A model generated the notes under the pieces. That model ran no database searches, was not told the DNA's origin, and worked only from the letters and a program-made list of their open reading frames with translations. A stretch of 64,000 bases of DNA. Origin: Pomphorhynchus laevis (Eukaryota; Acanthocephala; Palaeacanthocephala; Echinorhynchida; Pomphorhynchidae). The stretch is taken from the NCBI GenBank assembly GCA_012934845.2, contig WNNJ02002157.1, forward strand, positions 124,001 to 188,000. Direction: 5' to 3'. The stretch's first letter is position 1. Each line of letters starts with the position of its first letter. The translations under genes and the position numbers were made by a program. This document shows, one piece after another, positions 1 to 9,800 of the stretch.

Positions 1-791
1 CTTATATCCAAATGAATTTTTGTTTAAATCGCTTACCAAAATTCCAAAGATCATTTAATAAAATTAATTACTACATTTTCATTTGAATAATTAGTTCAAC
101 ATGAAAATTAATGTGATGCCATCAAATATTAATTCTAATATGAAATACTAATCGTTTCAAAAGATATTTGGTTAAAACATTTATTATAATTTCTTCTAAT
201 ATTTCTATTTTTAATTTTATTTATAGTAAAACGATGTAACTTTGTTTAAATTATCTGATTCTTTAGTTAATCCTCAACGATTTTGTTTTGTAGATCGGAT
301 GTTTTATTTCACGTTGATTTTGTAATTCTTAAAAAATGCATGCGTATCTTTGAAATTTATGCCTTTTCCCCAGAAAGTGTAAAAATATGTGATGATACCG
401 TCGCGTTATCATTCCCTAAGATTTTACAGTAGGGATGATATTTTGCGTGCTGTATTGTTAAGGTTTACCAGAATGAAACAAACATTATACACGTATCGTA
501 TATACTTTCTATCTCTATTTTCTATTTTTACTACTGGTCAGTCATTGATAAACGTGCTGAAATTTTGATATGTCACATTATGTTACTCGTACTTGCCCTG
601 AATACTAACTAAATAATGAAGAAATGAAAGGAATATCGAGGCTCGTAGTGTATCGTATGCTTACAATGATTTTTCTGGTGATTGTTGTTTCGACATATCA
701 CTGCTCGTCGTTAAGGCATTGCTGGCAGCGATGCTGTTAGCTGCGGTGGTGTCAACGCTTGTGACTTTTATTGTGAAATCATATTGTATAA
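1..791. other. AT-rich upstream region of the ABI gene
   Basis: No convincing coding region is seen on either strand. The reading frame of the ABI gene is closed by a stop at 789-791, so any further 5' coding exon would have to be joined by splicing. The stretch probably holds the promoter and 5' UTR of that gene, but I cannot point to a core promoter element. Confidence 0.4.
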
Positions 792-1745
<954 letters not shown>

Positions 1746-2715
1746 ATAATATAACAAGGCTATGACAGTATAGCTATTAAATACGAAACACCTATAAGAG
1801 TGTATATATTTTTACATTTTGTGATTAATTTTTGAATTTTATTAATATATTTCTGTTTGATTTCCCTTTAATTGTTTATATCGTGAATTTTTTAAGAAGT
1901 GATTAATTTTATTAAAAGAGCTTTTGGAATTTGTGTGAGCGGGATAAATAAAAATTCATTTAAATATTAGTTATACACTAAATATGTAATTATTTTATAA
2001 ATTCATAGGAACGGAATATTTAAAAAGTCGAATATTCATAAATTATGATTGTATAATATCATAAAAACATATTTTATAAAAAATATATTTTATAAACATC
2101 AAAATTATTTAAAATTTTCTTTAGAAATTTTTTTCTTATAAAAATATTATATTTTTTTATTAGGCTATTTATTACTTAGAGATAAATATCTACATTTAAT
2201 ACAAAAATATTTGAAAATACTGTTGAATTTAAAAATGTATGCTGATATTAACTATAATAACTTGAAATACAACATTCTTGAAATATTTCGTAAGCAAGGT
2301 TTACCTAGTCAAAAGTGAAACTTAAATGGCAAATTTACATTCTATCAATTTGAGGCTGCTTTTTTCTATATGTGGATTATAAACAAGCACCTTTTCAAGA
2401 TAATCTAACTAACAAATGTATCATTTGGCATGAAGATATATGGTGTATTATAATGATAATAAAACGGCTACTACGAAATATTTTTTTAGATATTTTTTAT
2501 TTGAAAATTAAAATCTAAGTCATGGTCAACTGCTTCATTTTCCGAATTATTAGAAACTTATCTTTATATATTCAAGCTGAGTCGTAAGAAAATGAGCATT
2601 ACTGGCTTGAACAACGAATATTCATGGGCTTCTGTTGTTAATCAGCCCGTCTCAGGTTAAGCTATTTCAACAAAAAGTGTTGTCGTTGAAATCCTGACTC
2701 AAATAATTACCAATT
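1746..2715. other. AT-rich intergenic DNA
   Basis: Apart from the ABI 3' UTR (first 200 bp or so), I see no coding potential, RNA gene or repeat that can be named. Confidence 0.4.
1947..1952 (+). promoter_or_regulatory. Probable polyadenylation signal of the ABI gene
   Basis: A canonical AATAAA lies about 200 bp after the ABI stop codon. In DNA this AT-rich the hexamer is expected by chance fairly often, so position and orientation are the only support. Confidence 0.35.
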
Positions 2716-2815
2716 ATATATATTTATATTTATACTTCAGGTCTATATTCAGATGGCTGTTTTGACCGCTAATAGATAACTACAACAGAAAAAAATCAAA
2801 ATGAAAAAAAAACAT
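2716..2815 (-). repeat. Diverged inverted copy of the LINE-A 3' tail
   Basis: This stretch, read on the minus strand, resembles the 3' UTR of the LINE that follows at 2820-4660. The best anchor is a 16-bp exact match, GGCTGTTTTGACCGCT at about 2754, whose reverse complement sits at about 4602 in the LINE tail. The CAGGTC and A-rich sequences around it also line up. It is either the end of a second LINE-A copy on the minus strand or a 5' inversion made during insertion. Confidence 0.6.
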
Positions 2816-2819
2816 AAAT

Positions 2820-4660
2820 TTATACCAAAAAATTTGGGCTTATGTGAAAGGATCCAGAGCTCTGCTACCAGCTATTTCATCTTTAAGAGACGGTAACACT
2901 CGAGTGACATCGCCAGACAGCATGGCAGAATTGTTTGCATCCGCTTTTGAGCTGACACCAGATGCTTTCTCTAGCATATGTGGAGATGCAGCATCACAAC
3001 AGGTAGAAATTGGTTCTCCAGTTTTAACGATAACAGCACATGAGGTTTTTGTTGAATTGGCTAGGTTATCTAGATCATCAGCGGCAGGCCCTGATGATAT
3101 TCACCCTAACTTCTTAAGTTACTTGCTCCTGTTCTGGCTGAGCCATTAGCCTCCATATTTGAGCTGAGCTTGCGCATTTCGAAGTTACCTGCTGTCTGGA
3201 AAAAAGCGATTGTAGTACCAATTTATAAAAATGGTGAAAAAGATGATCCGAATAACTATAGGGCAATAAGTCTAACTAGTGTTGTATGCAAAGTGATTGA
3301 GCGCATACTAAACAGACGCATATATGATCATTTGAGTTCGATGAGAATTCTCAATAATGCACATCATGGATTTCGCCCTCGGCGTTTATGTCTTACAAAC
3401 TTATTACATGCTCGCGAAGATTGGGTTGGACATGTTGCTAACGGGTACTGTATCGACGTAATATTTCTTGACTTTAGGGTGCCCCACAAAATGCTAATTT
3501 CCACCCTTAAGTCTTATAAAGTTAATCGCTCCATTATAAGCTGGATTCAAGATTTTCTTAAAGATAGATCCTTTGCTGTTCGTGTAGGTCAATGCCTATC
3601 GTCTTATCGTCCTATCACCTCAGGAGTACCACAGGGATCAGTCTTAGGACCCTTGTTGTTTAACATATTTATAAATCAGTTACTAGATTTAATTGAGAAT
3701 TGTAGTATTTTAGCTTTTGCCGATGATGTAAAGATATGGAAATTGATTAAAACCAACAAGGATCGAGATGACTTTCAAAATATTCTAAACATTGTTTATC
3801 GATGGATCTTTAACACTGGAATTGTATTGAATATTAAAAAGTGTGCACGTATGAGATTAGGTCATAGCAATGTGAGTCAAGAATATTTTATTGACGATGA
3901 GTTTGTTGTTTCCACGCAGTCCATTCTGGATATTGGTATAATTGTTCAAAACAATCTAAAAACACGTGCTAACACTGATAGGATTTGTAACGCAGCAAGA
4001 AGAATGACCTATATTGTCAAAAATTGCTTTAAAGATTTATCTCCCTTTTGTGTTGTGCGTTTCTATAATGCTCTTATAAGACCGATATTAGAATATGTGT
4101 CGCCAGTAGTCTTTCCGTGTACGCGTACAGAACTTGATCAATTAGAGCGCATACTTCGACGGTTTACGAAATTATGTCCTCAGGTACGATATTTCTCTAT
4201 GAAGCACGAATAAAAAGTTTGAATATGCCGACAATGCGTGAAAGGTTCCTTCTTTTCGACCTTCTAGCTATGTATCGACTAGTTAATAAAGATGAAAATT
4301 TTCCAGCAAATAGAGTTGAACTCAATGAACGGGATGGACGTAGAGGGCACTCGAAAGTACTAGTAATACATGAGCACGGAAAATACCCTCGTCATTTCCG
4401 ACTGTCTCATCGAGCGGTGAATATTTGGAATCGTCTTCCAGTTGATGTCGTTGCGGTGCATACAATCAATGAATTTAAATCCAATATAAAGAACTGGATT
4501 CGAAATGAGAACGAATGGTGGTTGCTGCAGTACCCATGGTTCTGATATATATACTGAACGATTTTTTTATTTTTTTCTTGTATTTATTTGTTTTTTATGT
4601 GAGCGGTCAAAACAGCCTTATGACTATGACCTGTATTAATAATAATAATATAAACCAGTA
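2820..4660 (+). mobile_element. LINE-A copy 1: 5'-truncated CR1-like non-LTR retrotransposon (reverse transcriptase)
   Basis: Coding pieces at 2844-3149, 3170-4213 and 4174-4545 make up the reverse transcriptase and C-terminal part of ORF2. Visible motifs in order: SSAAGPDDIHP (entry to the RT), WKKAIVVPIYKNG, NNYRAISLTSV, GFRPRR, IFLDF, SGVPQGSVLGPLLF, and the catalytic FADDVKIW. The C-terminal domain carries MRERFLLFDLLAMYRLV, RRGHSK and HRAVNIWNRLP, a pattern of CR1-like elements. The endonuclease is absent, as expected of a 5'-truncated insertion. Frame changes near 3130-3170 and 4190 show that it is dead. The 3' end is a short (TAA)n run at 4634-4652, typical of the clade. Confidence 0.85.
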
Positions 4661-4675
4661 ATATTCGTCGCAGAA

Positions 4676-4740
4676 ACGTTAAACACCACGGGTATTTCAC
4701 CAGCAAAAAAGATTAACATCACGGGTAGTTTACCAGCCAA
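4676..4740. repeat. Two copies of a ~33-bp degenerate repeat
   Basis: The segments containing CACCACGGGTATTTCACCAG and CATCACGGGTAGTTTACCAG are near-identical and adjacent. They sit at the convergence of the tails of the two LINE-A copies and probably belong to the 3' UTR of the minus-strand copy. Confidence 0.5.
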
Positions 4741-5406
4741 GGAGTAGGATCGCAACTCATCCTACGATTAAGCTGTACTTTGAATGATTTAGCATCCGAT
4801 ATGTCCACGATGTTATTAGGAAGACTATTCCACGCGTTGTTCGCTCATGTGAAAGTCGGAAATGAGTAGGGCATTTTTCGTTACTCAAAACTACCATTTT
4901 TAGAACGTCCTCTACATCCCATTCTATTATTAAATACTATGCAATCCGAAGGATACGCCTCAACTTGATGAGCAATACGATGCATAGTCCGGAGATCATA
5001 CATTATCAACATCTTGCGTATATATTCTAAACCTAAACGGCTTAAGCGAGAATGATAGGAAAGATGTCGCACTTATGGACACAATTTCGTAAAGCGACAG
5101 GATATGCTCTCAAAATCGTCAATTTATTTACGCGTACAAAGAAAGACCGCCGGAGAAACATATTCAATCACAGGTCTCACCAGCGCATTGAGCAAATACA
5201 CAACACCAGACTGAGTTAACTTTCTATAACATATTTCTATAATAATTTTTACACAATTTCCAAGATTTGCTACAAATTCTATCGGTGTTCGCGCTTGTCT
5301 TTAAATTCGTCAACACCATTATACCAAGATCTTCGGTGATTTTTGGATGAAGAGAGAGTAGCAGTATTCGGTGGTAGCAGTATTCGTAATGATCTTGTCA
5401 CCGAGA

Positions 5407-5451
5407 TAGTATTTATAGCACACGTTGTTACAACGTGTGCTATAAATACTA
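5407..5451. repeat. Perfect 45-bp palindrome (22-nt arms, 1-nt centre)
   Basis: The left arm TAGTATTTATAGCACACGTT plus two more bases (GT) is followed by a single T and its exact reverse complement. Perfect palindromes with essentially no loop are unstable and rare, so this one is young or preserved. Confidence 0.9.
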
Positions 5452-5489
5452 CTCAACGGCTTTATTTTCCAAATGATTAGCGACATCTT

Positions 5490-5549
5490 AACCGACAGCT
5501 TCATTTCCTAACCAACGGCTTCATTTCTTAACCAACGGCTTCATTTCCC
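5490..5549. repeat. Three tandem 20-bp units
   Basis: The unit AACCAACGGCTTCATTTCYT occurs three times at 5490, 5510 and 5530, with one to three differences between copies. The flanks CAACGGCTTTATTTTCCAAA (from 5454) and TCATTTCCCAAATGATTA (from 5541) show that a larger unit was also duplicated. Confidence 0.85.
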
Positions 5550-7199
5550 AAATGATTAAATACATCTTTATATACTAAAAATGACTCTTGACAAGACTAG
5601 TATTGTTCGTTTTAATGTCTTAGTATTTATTTCTTAAGTTATTGAGCAGGAAAAGTCGATTATTTTGTCTCATCCGGTTCCGGAGGAGTGCATTTCCCGC
5701 CATATATGTAGAACTACTATCTCCCCTCTTCTCCATACTTGGTATGGTATTAGAAGAAATCTGGATAGTTATCTAATGGAGATATGCATATTACACATGG
5801 AGATCGCCATTACATATAGAGATATTATTATAATGCATAGTTTAAACCACACGGGTTATTTACTCTGTCACAACAATCATTGATAATATAAATAAAATAA
5901 AATTTTATTAAACTCACAACTGTTTTAATCTTTTGTAACCCTACTAGCATTAACCCTAAACTGTTAACCTCACACTTGGAAATTGGAAAATTCGCTTGGA
6001 TACTGTATTCTAAATAAGACGTACTAGATATTTATATAATACGCCAAAGCATGAAGGTGATAGGTGCGAAATAACATTCTTAATAATGTATAGTTTCCTC
6101 CTCTCTTAGCTTCAGTACACCTCCGATCGGTATCAACTCTAGTTCTAAAGGTCCGATCCCAAATTATTCCCAAATCCCGACACTCACAACTGCTTCGATA
6201 TATTGTAACCCTAGCATATATGAAGATATAAGTGAAGACCTTCCAAATCGCATGTGAGCATATTTCGATACGTTAATAATCCGGTCTGACAACACCATGC
6301 ATAAATTTTATTAACTTCCATCTGAAATTTCACACGGTCAGCCAACAAATCAATTTTGGGCCATATTTTCGAATCATCAGCGTACGCAAGACATCCACAA
6401 TTAATTTTATGCAACAAGCAGTCAACGAAAATTGTAAATAAGAGAGGTCCCAACACTGTACCTTGAGAAACACAGGTATTCAAATCTCTAGGATCACATA
6501 GGCTTTCACCAATACGGACATAAAATTTACGATCATTGAGGAAATTATTGACCCAACCAACAATTCAGGTAAATGTCGTAAGAAATCAATACGTAGTTTA
6601 GTAGGGAATTAGATATTCGATCAAATGCCCGGCTGAAGTCAAAGAATATAACATCTACACAGTGCCCAGTAGAGATCAAGCTTACCAAAGCCTCATGTGC
6701 ACACAAGATTTGATCGGCAAGATCTGCCTTTTAGGAAACCATGTTGTGCAAAACTTAGAAGGTTATACGTGTTTAAATAGGAAATTATTCTACTATGTAC
6801 AATTCGCTCTAATATCTTGATTATGTGATTCGTTAGACTAATCGGCCTTTAGTTATTGGAAAATTTGACCTATCGCCTTTCTTATGAATAGGAACAATAG
6901 TGGCTAATCGACGGAGAACCTACATTTAGAGATGGAATACATCAATTGACTCGCCTATTACACCGAACATATGACCAAAATTTCTTAGGCTGTGAATAAA
7001 TTGAATTAATGACAGTGGATTCATAGGCACGGCATTTAGCGATTTGAAGTCTTTGATAAGCATTTCGAGCAGTCTTATATAAGAGAGCTTTCGTTAGATT
7101 CTTTTGGTGTACCTTAAACAATGTGTTACAATGTCGCATGGAGGCCCTTAGAGTAGAATCAAACTATTCGCATATTTAAGTTACCACCTATTATAACAT

Positions 7200-7850
7200 T
7201 TGGTTTTTAGTGTACTAGAATGTACAGTTAGTTTCGGAGGATCAAACGATATCGATTTATCTAGCAAAATCGACAATCTAGCAGCTAAAAAGATGATTTC
7301 TTCTGCCAATCCCGATAATCGGGTTAGTGTTGGTGCTTCTGATAATTTGCAGGGTGCGGGGGTACTCCCCAATCCCTAAACTCAAAAATTTGATTGTTAT
7401 AACACTGACACAGCCTGTGGAAAGGCATAATCTATTCAAAGTTTTTATCAGACCGTTTGCTGAGAAGTACACTAATAGAATACTGTTTAATTCTGTTAAG
7501 TTTTATGTGTTGGAGATTAAGATCTTTTTGTCCCCTGCCGATATTTAGAGGAATGTATGACTTTCATCGAATCAAATCTAAAACAAATGAGTGACATTCA
7601 TTCCAAACCCATTCTTGCTTCAATTGAAATTACTAACCTTCCCTCGGAGTTAGAAGAGAAAGATATAGATGCTTAAAAGTCAGTATTTAAAGTTACCAAT
7701 TTTAGATCAATCACATGGAAAAGTGGATTTCTCTTTCCAATCGAATTTTGTTCTGCCTCGATTGAGCAAGCAGAAATTTGAACTAGATCAAATTTCAACC
7801 CCTTTCTGGGATATAACTTGCGCTTCTCTATCCTAAATTCGGAAGAATTT
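7200..7850 (+). mobile_element. LINE-B ORF1 fragment (plus strand)
   Basis: The translation carries SPIPKLKNLIVITLTQP, VERHNLFKVFIRPFAEKYTN and later NPFLGYNLRFS, colinear with the ORF1 (gag-like protein) of the minus-strand LINE-B copies at 15495-15965 and 30627-31337. The reading frame is broken several times, and the zinc knuckles and ORF2 are missing. It stops next to the PLE fragment at 7870. Confidence 0.75.
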
Positions 7851-7869
7851 ATATAGAAAAATGCCAAGA

Positions 7870-8095
7870 ATAAAAAAATATATTTAAACGCAAACCACAT
7901 TTTAATAAAGATGGTATTGTATACCAAATAACTTGTGATGATTGTGATGGAGGGTATATATATATCAATCGGGGCCGGGGTTTAACGAAACGTATTAGTA
8001 AAGAAATATCACGTTTAAAAAAGAAATGGATCAGGGGCTGATATAGATCATTCCTTAAACAATGATACATGTGCCGCTTGTTCAACAAGCTTAGT
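7870..8095 (+). mobile_element. GIY-YIG endonuclease fragment of a canonical Penelope-like element
   Basis: The frame around 7888-8040 reads KPHFNKDGIVYQITCDDCD followed by GGYIYINRGRGLTKRISKE. This is the GIY-YIG nuclease pattern that canonical PLEs carry after their reverse transcriptase: the G(I/V)VY strand, the Cys pair C-D-D-C, the YI(Y)I strand, then an Arg-containing helix. A shifted frame continues with DIDHSLNND, the usual His-containing end of the domain. The RT is not present upstream; LINE-B sequence abuts it. Confidence 0.65.
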
Positions 8096-8254
8096 AAACT
8101 TATGAAGGAAGGCGCGATAGTATATGTCTTGTGAATCCACAGTTTGCAAACATACTATATGTATGACTGGTAACTAGATGAAAGAGCGTGCGCTTAGTGA
8201 ATTCCTTTCAGAGGTTTACTGAGGATTAAGTACTGTCGAAGTTGTGTAGCTACA

Positions 8255-8330
8255 GGGCCACACTGATGAAACGACCCTGTAGTGATGGGTAGACTAAGGT
8301 CAAAACGCCTCATTGGAGGCTAGGCGTCTA
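8255..8330 (+). ncRNA. Hammerhead-ribozyme-like sequence downstream of a PLE
   Basis: An exact CUGAUGA core lies at 8263-8269. A possible stem II follows (GACC at 8272-8275 with GGTC at 8298-8301), then AAAA in place of GAAA. Stem III comes next, ACGCC at 8305-8309 pairing with GGCGT at 8323-8327, and a cleavage-type UC at 8327-8328. Stem I may form between CCACA before the core and TATGG after the site (four of five pairs). G12 of the core is lost, so this looks like a decayed copy. Canonical PLEs are known to carry hammerheads in their terminal repeats, which fits its place 170 bp after the endonuclease. Confidence 0.4.
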
Positions 8331-8589
8331 TGGTAAGTTAATTTCGGGTTAAGCTTCCCGTCGAAGGTTGTAAAAAATGATGCAGGTTTATACTTTCCTG
8401 TTCGTATAGTAATATAAAAAAGTTAAGTTGATTTCTTTCGCATAAACAATGATCATTAAATAGTGTATGACAAGAGTGAAGTAATTTCGGTGGGAAATAA
8501 CATTATTGAACCAAAATTTTATCCAAAATTCATACTAAATTGATGCACCCAATATTTATTATAAAATAATAAACCCAATATTGATTGAA

Positions 8590-9425
8590 CAACAAAAATG
8601 TTGAAAAGGTAGTTTATAGAATATGAATTTATATAGAATATGAATTTATTACTAACTGTTTAAAAAATAAATCTAAACTATATAAATATATGAAATATGT
8701 TTCGATACATTGATGATATATGTGTATTTAACTATAATAGATGCATATTTTAAACTAGGTTATTATATAATTAAATACATCTGTGTATGATTAAATACAT
8801 CTGTGTATTTAATTTTAACAATTTGTATTCAATTAGTGAACAAATTTATCCAGGAAGCCTTATTCTTAACAAAACCAATATTGATGATAAAGAAGGTGTA
8901 TATCTAGATATGAACATTAAATTAACATTAACTAAAACTACTATTAATTTATATCGTAAAGATGACATATTTAAATTTACATTAAACCTATTTTTCCATC
9001 AGCATTCATGCATACCATATATAAAATATAATACATTAAATAATGAAATTTTAATAAATACTATACTTTGTATTAGAATAAGATGCAAGATAGTTTTATC
9101 AGAGGAAATACATCATTAGCATGTATTTGGCCCCGCTGCTATGTTTGGTAGAGTAGCTAGGGGCCGAAACCTGATAGCATAGTAGTTCCTTCTGATGACC
9201 TCTAATCCTTATTCTGATACAACGTCTGTTATTTATTAGTCAATTCATAAAAATGACGTTTATTTTAAATTTCAATTTTTTTTATTTTAACTTGATTTAA
9301 ATTATAGAAAATCTAAAAACAATTATTAATTTTATTATTTAATTATCACTTTTTGATTTAGCATTATTATGTTTTGTTTAGTTTATATTAAATACGTAGA
9401 CTCAGTTAGCTGATTTGATAGTTTA
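8590..9425 (+). mobile_element. Naiad-type PLE copy A: RT 3' portion and tail
   Basis: The fragment contains the RT catalytic region (RYIDDICV frame at 8700-8735), a rearranged stretch with a 21-bp tandem duplication near 8770-8810, and the open frame 8787-9119 with YPGSLILNKTNIDDKEGVYL, LTLTKTTINLYRKDDIFKF and HQHSCIPY. These match copy B at 19205-19685. The 3' tail (9070-9425) is shared with copies B, D, E and F and ends in the family terminus CAGTTAGCTGATTTGAT. Confidence 0.75.
9097..9200 (+). ncRNA. Structured RNA at the 3' end of the Naiad-type PLE (hairpin plus pseudoknot)
   Basis: A hairpin AAATACAT / ATGTATTT is followed at once by an H-type pseudoknot. Stem 1 is GGCCCC (9129-9134) with GGGGCC (9160-9165). 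Stem 2 is CTGCTATG (9136-9143), inside the first loop, pairing with CATAGTAG (9178-9185). A further pair is TATCAG with CTGATA. Other copies keep the pairing: copy E on the minus strand near 46.3 kb has AAATACGC / GCGTATTT, a change on both sides of the hairpin. The strand order is that of an HDV-type fold, but I cannot identify its catalytic features. Confidence 0.55.
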
Positions 9426-9800
9426 TTCATTAGTTGAAATTATTTACTGTTTCTAATCAATCATAAAATTAATTTTGTTTTAAATAGTAATTCTTTTGTA
9501 ATAAGATACTAGATTGAGAAGGTACAAACATATAAAAAATTGTTAATTTCAAGTTTGATAAGTTTCTTCTTTTTTTCTGCTTGCACGGCTAATTCTTTTG
9601 TAATTGTTATAGTTTTTATGTTTTTATCTCTGTCGCTGTTTTTGTTGATTTTGTCGTTCATTTGAATAAAATAGATGATTTTATTACATGCAAAACTTGG
9701 AATAGGTTAAATATATGTAACAACAAAACAAATAAGGTTAAAAACAAAAGAATGTCCGACCAAAGTACAGTCCGGTTGGCTAAATACGTATTCTATAGTG
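9426..9800. other. AT-rich spacer
   Basis: No coding region is identified. The right part may belong to the poorly defined 3' end of the LINE-B copy that follows. Confidence 0.3.

Larger units (their letters stand above)
5310..5905. repeat. Unidentified insertion inside LINE-A copy 2
   Basis: This ~600-bp block separates two parts of the minus-strand LINE. It contains the perfect palindrome at 5407-5451 and the 20-bp tandem repeat at 5490-5549. No conserved protein is recognised; the small open frame at 5665-5883 has no features I can name. Next to it, at 5908-5952, a partial copy of the LINE segment at 6182-6216 (ACTCACAACTG ... TTGTAACCCTA) suggests that a local duplication came with the insertion. 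Confidence 0.45.
4741..7139 (-). mobile_element. LINE-A copy 2: CR1-like LINE on the minus strand, split by an unknown insertion
   Basis: Read on the minus strand from 7139 downward: a pre-RT linker (PKKFWSYVRCNRRV), scattered RT pieces at 6900-6490, then VSQGTVLGPLLF and the catalytic LAYADDSKIW (6483-6211). The palm/thumb segment LGIIWDRTFRTRVDTDRR follows at about 6190-6000, matching LDIGIIVQNNLKTRANTDR of copy 1. The C-terminal domain (YHSRLSRLGLEYIRKML, GCRGRSK) lies at 5300-4881. The element is interrupted between about 5310 and 5905 by DNA that is not LINE-A. Many stops and frameshifts make it an old, inactive copy. Confidence 0.75.

Noticed and set aside
8250-8282. CTACAGGG / CCCTGTAG hairpin considered as the main fold at this site
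   Set aside because: It would enclose the CUGAUGA core and compete with the hammerhead-like pairing. It remains possible, but I judged the hammerhead order more informative.
9166-9210. GAAAC followed by CTGATGA in the Naiad tail, considered as a hammerhead
   Set aside because: The two core elements are in the wrong order and CTGATGA is not followed by a stem and GAAA. The pseudoknot explains the pairing better.
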